A DNA stretch of 5,478 bases from positions 1 to 5,478 of the forward strand of contig CANHNT010000141.1 of assembly GCA_947461985.1 (NCBI GenBank). Direction: 5' to 3'. This document shows, one piece after another, positions 4,565 through 5,478 of this stretch. Below the pieces are notes generated by a model. The model made no database searches, had not been told where the DNA came from, and worked only from the letters and a program-made list of their open reading frames with translations. A program made the translations under genes and the position numbers. Each line of letters opens with the position of its first letter. Positions within the stretch are counted from its first letter, which is position 1. The stretch comes from Bacteroidota bacterium (GTDB lineage Bacteria > Bacteroidota > Bacteroidia > Chitinophagales > Chitinophagaceae).

Positions 4565-5478
4565 CTAATTGTTTCCATGTTTAATTTTATTTATTAACTG
4601 AAATAAAGCGGCTTCAAAATTCATGTTTTCTTTTGAAGGTTGCTTTGCCGTAAATTGCCATTTATGATTTGCGAAAAATATTTTATAATAAAATAAAAAG
4701 GTTTCTTTTGAAGCGGTTTTATCCATATCACCCCTGCCAAATTTAGGGATGAATACATTCAACGTATCACCATTTTTTTCTGTAAAATAAAATCCTTGAC
4801 TAAACCACTCTAACATCCTTGCATCGCTACTTTGAGAACTGGATAATAATTCTTTATGAATAGGATAGGAGTGCCATTTTATAGAATCATTTTTTTGCAA
4901 TAAAGAATATTCGCCCACAATTAAATTGCTGTCTGAATTGCCAATGTAATACCATAAAACATTATTTAATATGGTTGGATTGCTCATTGATTGCTGCACA
5001 GAAATATGATTCGCTTTTATTGATTTTTCAAAATGATTGTTAGCAACAGCTTTGTTCACAAAGGTCATTCCAAAATAGAGCACTGCATAGGTTAATGCAC
5101 TGGTCATTATGCGGCTTCGAGGGATAGAATTATTTTTGTAAAATAAACCCACCACAACCAGCATCAAAATCGGTATTGTCAAAAATAAATCGGCTATAGA
5201 AATATTATTGAGCGCCACTAACTGTTTTGAAAAAGGCAGAAAAATTCGAGTACCATAATTTGTAAAAATATCTACTAAAGAATGACCCCAAAGGCACACT
5301 ATCCAAAGAATAAACCATTCTTTGTAACTAATTTTCTTTTTAAATAAAATGTAAAATAAATAGGCCATTGGAAATGCCGTTAAAAATTCTATAAAGAATG
5401 AATGCGTATAACTGCGATGATATAATACATATTTTCGTGGATCATTTAAGCCAGAATATAACAAATCAAAATCGGGGA
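4565..5478 (-). CDS. YdjM-like membrane-bound metal-dependent hydrolase (5' end outside window)
   Basis: The frame is open to the right edge (first full codon at 5476-5474) and stops at TAG 4567-4565. About 303 residues are visible and only a short N-terminus is missing. The visible start reads PDFDLLYSG, so the TTG at 5464 is an internal leucine. Family signatures of the YdjM/DUF457 (PF04307) group, numbered from that proline, are PDxD (1-4), HRSYTHS (20-26) and HSLVD..TNYGT (65-76). These His and Asp residues are the presumed metal ligands. Hydrophobic segments at about 26-45, 53-69, 92-112 and 121-140 place it in the inner membrane. The C-terminal ~150 residues (about 150-303) are hydrophilic with aromatic strands (WYYIG, FYFTEK, FLFYYKIFF) and belong to no domain I recognise. 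The substrate is unknown for the family. No terminator lies between its stop and repeat copy 2. Confidence 0.88.
   Translation of the reverse strand, partial: PDFDLLYSGLNDPRKYVLYHRSYTHSFFIEFLTAFPMAYLFYILFKKKISYKEWFILWIVCLWGHSLVDIFTNYGTRIFLPFSKQLVALNNISIADLFLTIPILMLVVVGLFYKNNSIPRSRIMTSALTYAVLYFGMTFVNKAVANNHFEKSIKANHISVQQSMSNPTILNNVLWYYIGNSDSNLIVGEYSLLQKNDSIKWHSYPIHKELLSSSQSSDARMLEWFSQGFYFTEKNGDTLNVFIPKFGRGDMDKTASKETFLFYYKIFFANHKWQFTAKQPSKENMNFEAALFQLINKIKHGNN

Overview
The window looks like a chromosome segment from an AT-rich member of the Bacteroidota. Three things point there: a surface protein ending in a type IX secretion (T9SS) C-terminal signal of the gliding-motility/CHU_C kind, a promoter of the TTG-N18-TAnnTTTG type in front of a tRNA gene, and A-rich leaders without Shine-Dalgarno sequences. 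The genus cannot be told from the sequence.

Layout. Bases 1-1141 (+) hold the 3' end of a large secreted SprB-repeat adhesin-like gene. It converges on a leftward operon across a perfect bidirectional terminator (1160-1195). The operon runs accA (acetyl-CoA carboxylase alpha subunit, 3627-2662), then a small gene probably of the DUF6913 family (2637-2074, forced TTG start), then dapA (4-hydroxy-tetrahydrodipicolinate synthase, 2093-1212, overlapping its neighbour by 20 bp). Upstream of accA, on the + strand, is a complete tRNA-Asp(GTC) with its own promoter and terminator (3702-3851). The right end (5478-4565, - strand) is a truncated gene for a YdjM-like membrane metal-dependent hydrolase.

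The most unusual part is the roughly 700-bp gene-free stretch 3852-4564. It carries two diverged direct copies of a unit of about 125 bp (4049-4175 and 4408-4532). Read on the - strand, each copy has the same architecture: two TACTCATT direct repeats with a 21-bp period, exactly 28 bp, a TAnnTTTG-like -7 box without a -33 box, a 28-nt block identical in both copies that begins about where transcription should start, and a GCAA-tetraloop hairpin followed by a U-rich tail. The hairpins differ by compensatory base changes, and the only mismatch on the + strand becomes a G-U wobble on the - strand. I interpret these as two paralogous small RNA genes of about 60 nt under an activator that binds direct repeats two helical turns apart, as LytTR regulators do. 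The layout resembles CiaR-controlled csRNAs or VirR/VR-RNA. A probable decayed third copy lies between them (about 4210-4310). I recognise no named RNA family here, so the small-RNA call is an inference from architecture.

The protein genes serve separate functions: fatty-acid precursor supply (AccA), lysine and cell-wall precursor supply (DapA), and surface adhesion or motility (SprB-repeat protein). Nothing in the window links them functionally to the putative small RNAs.
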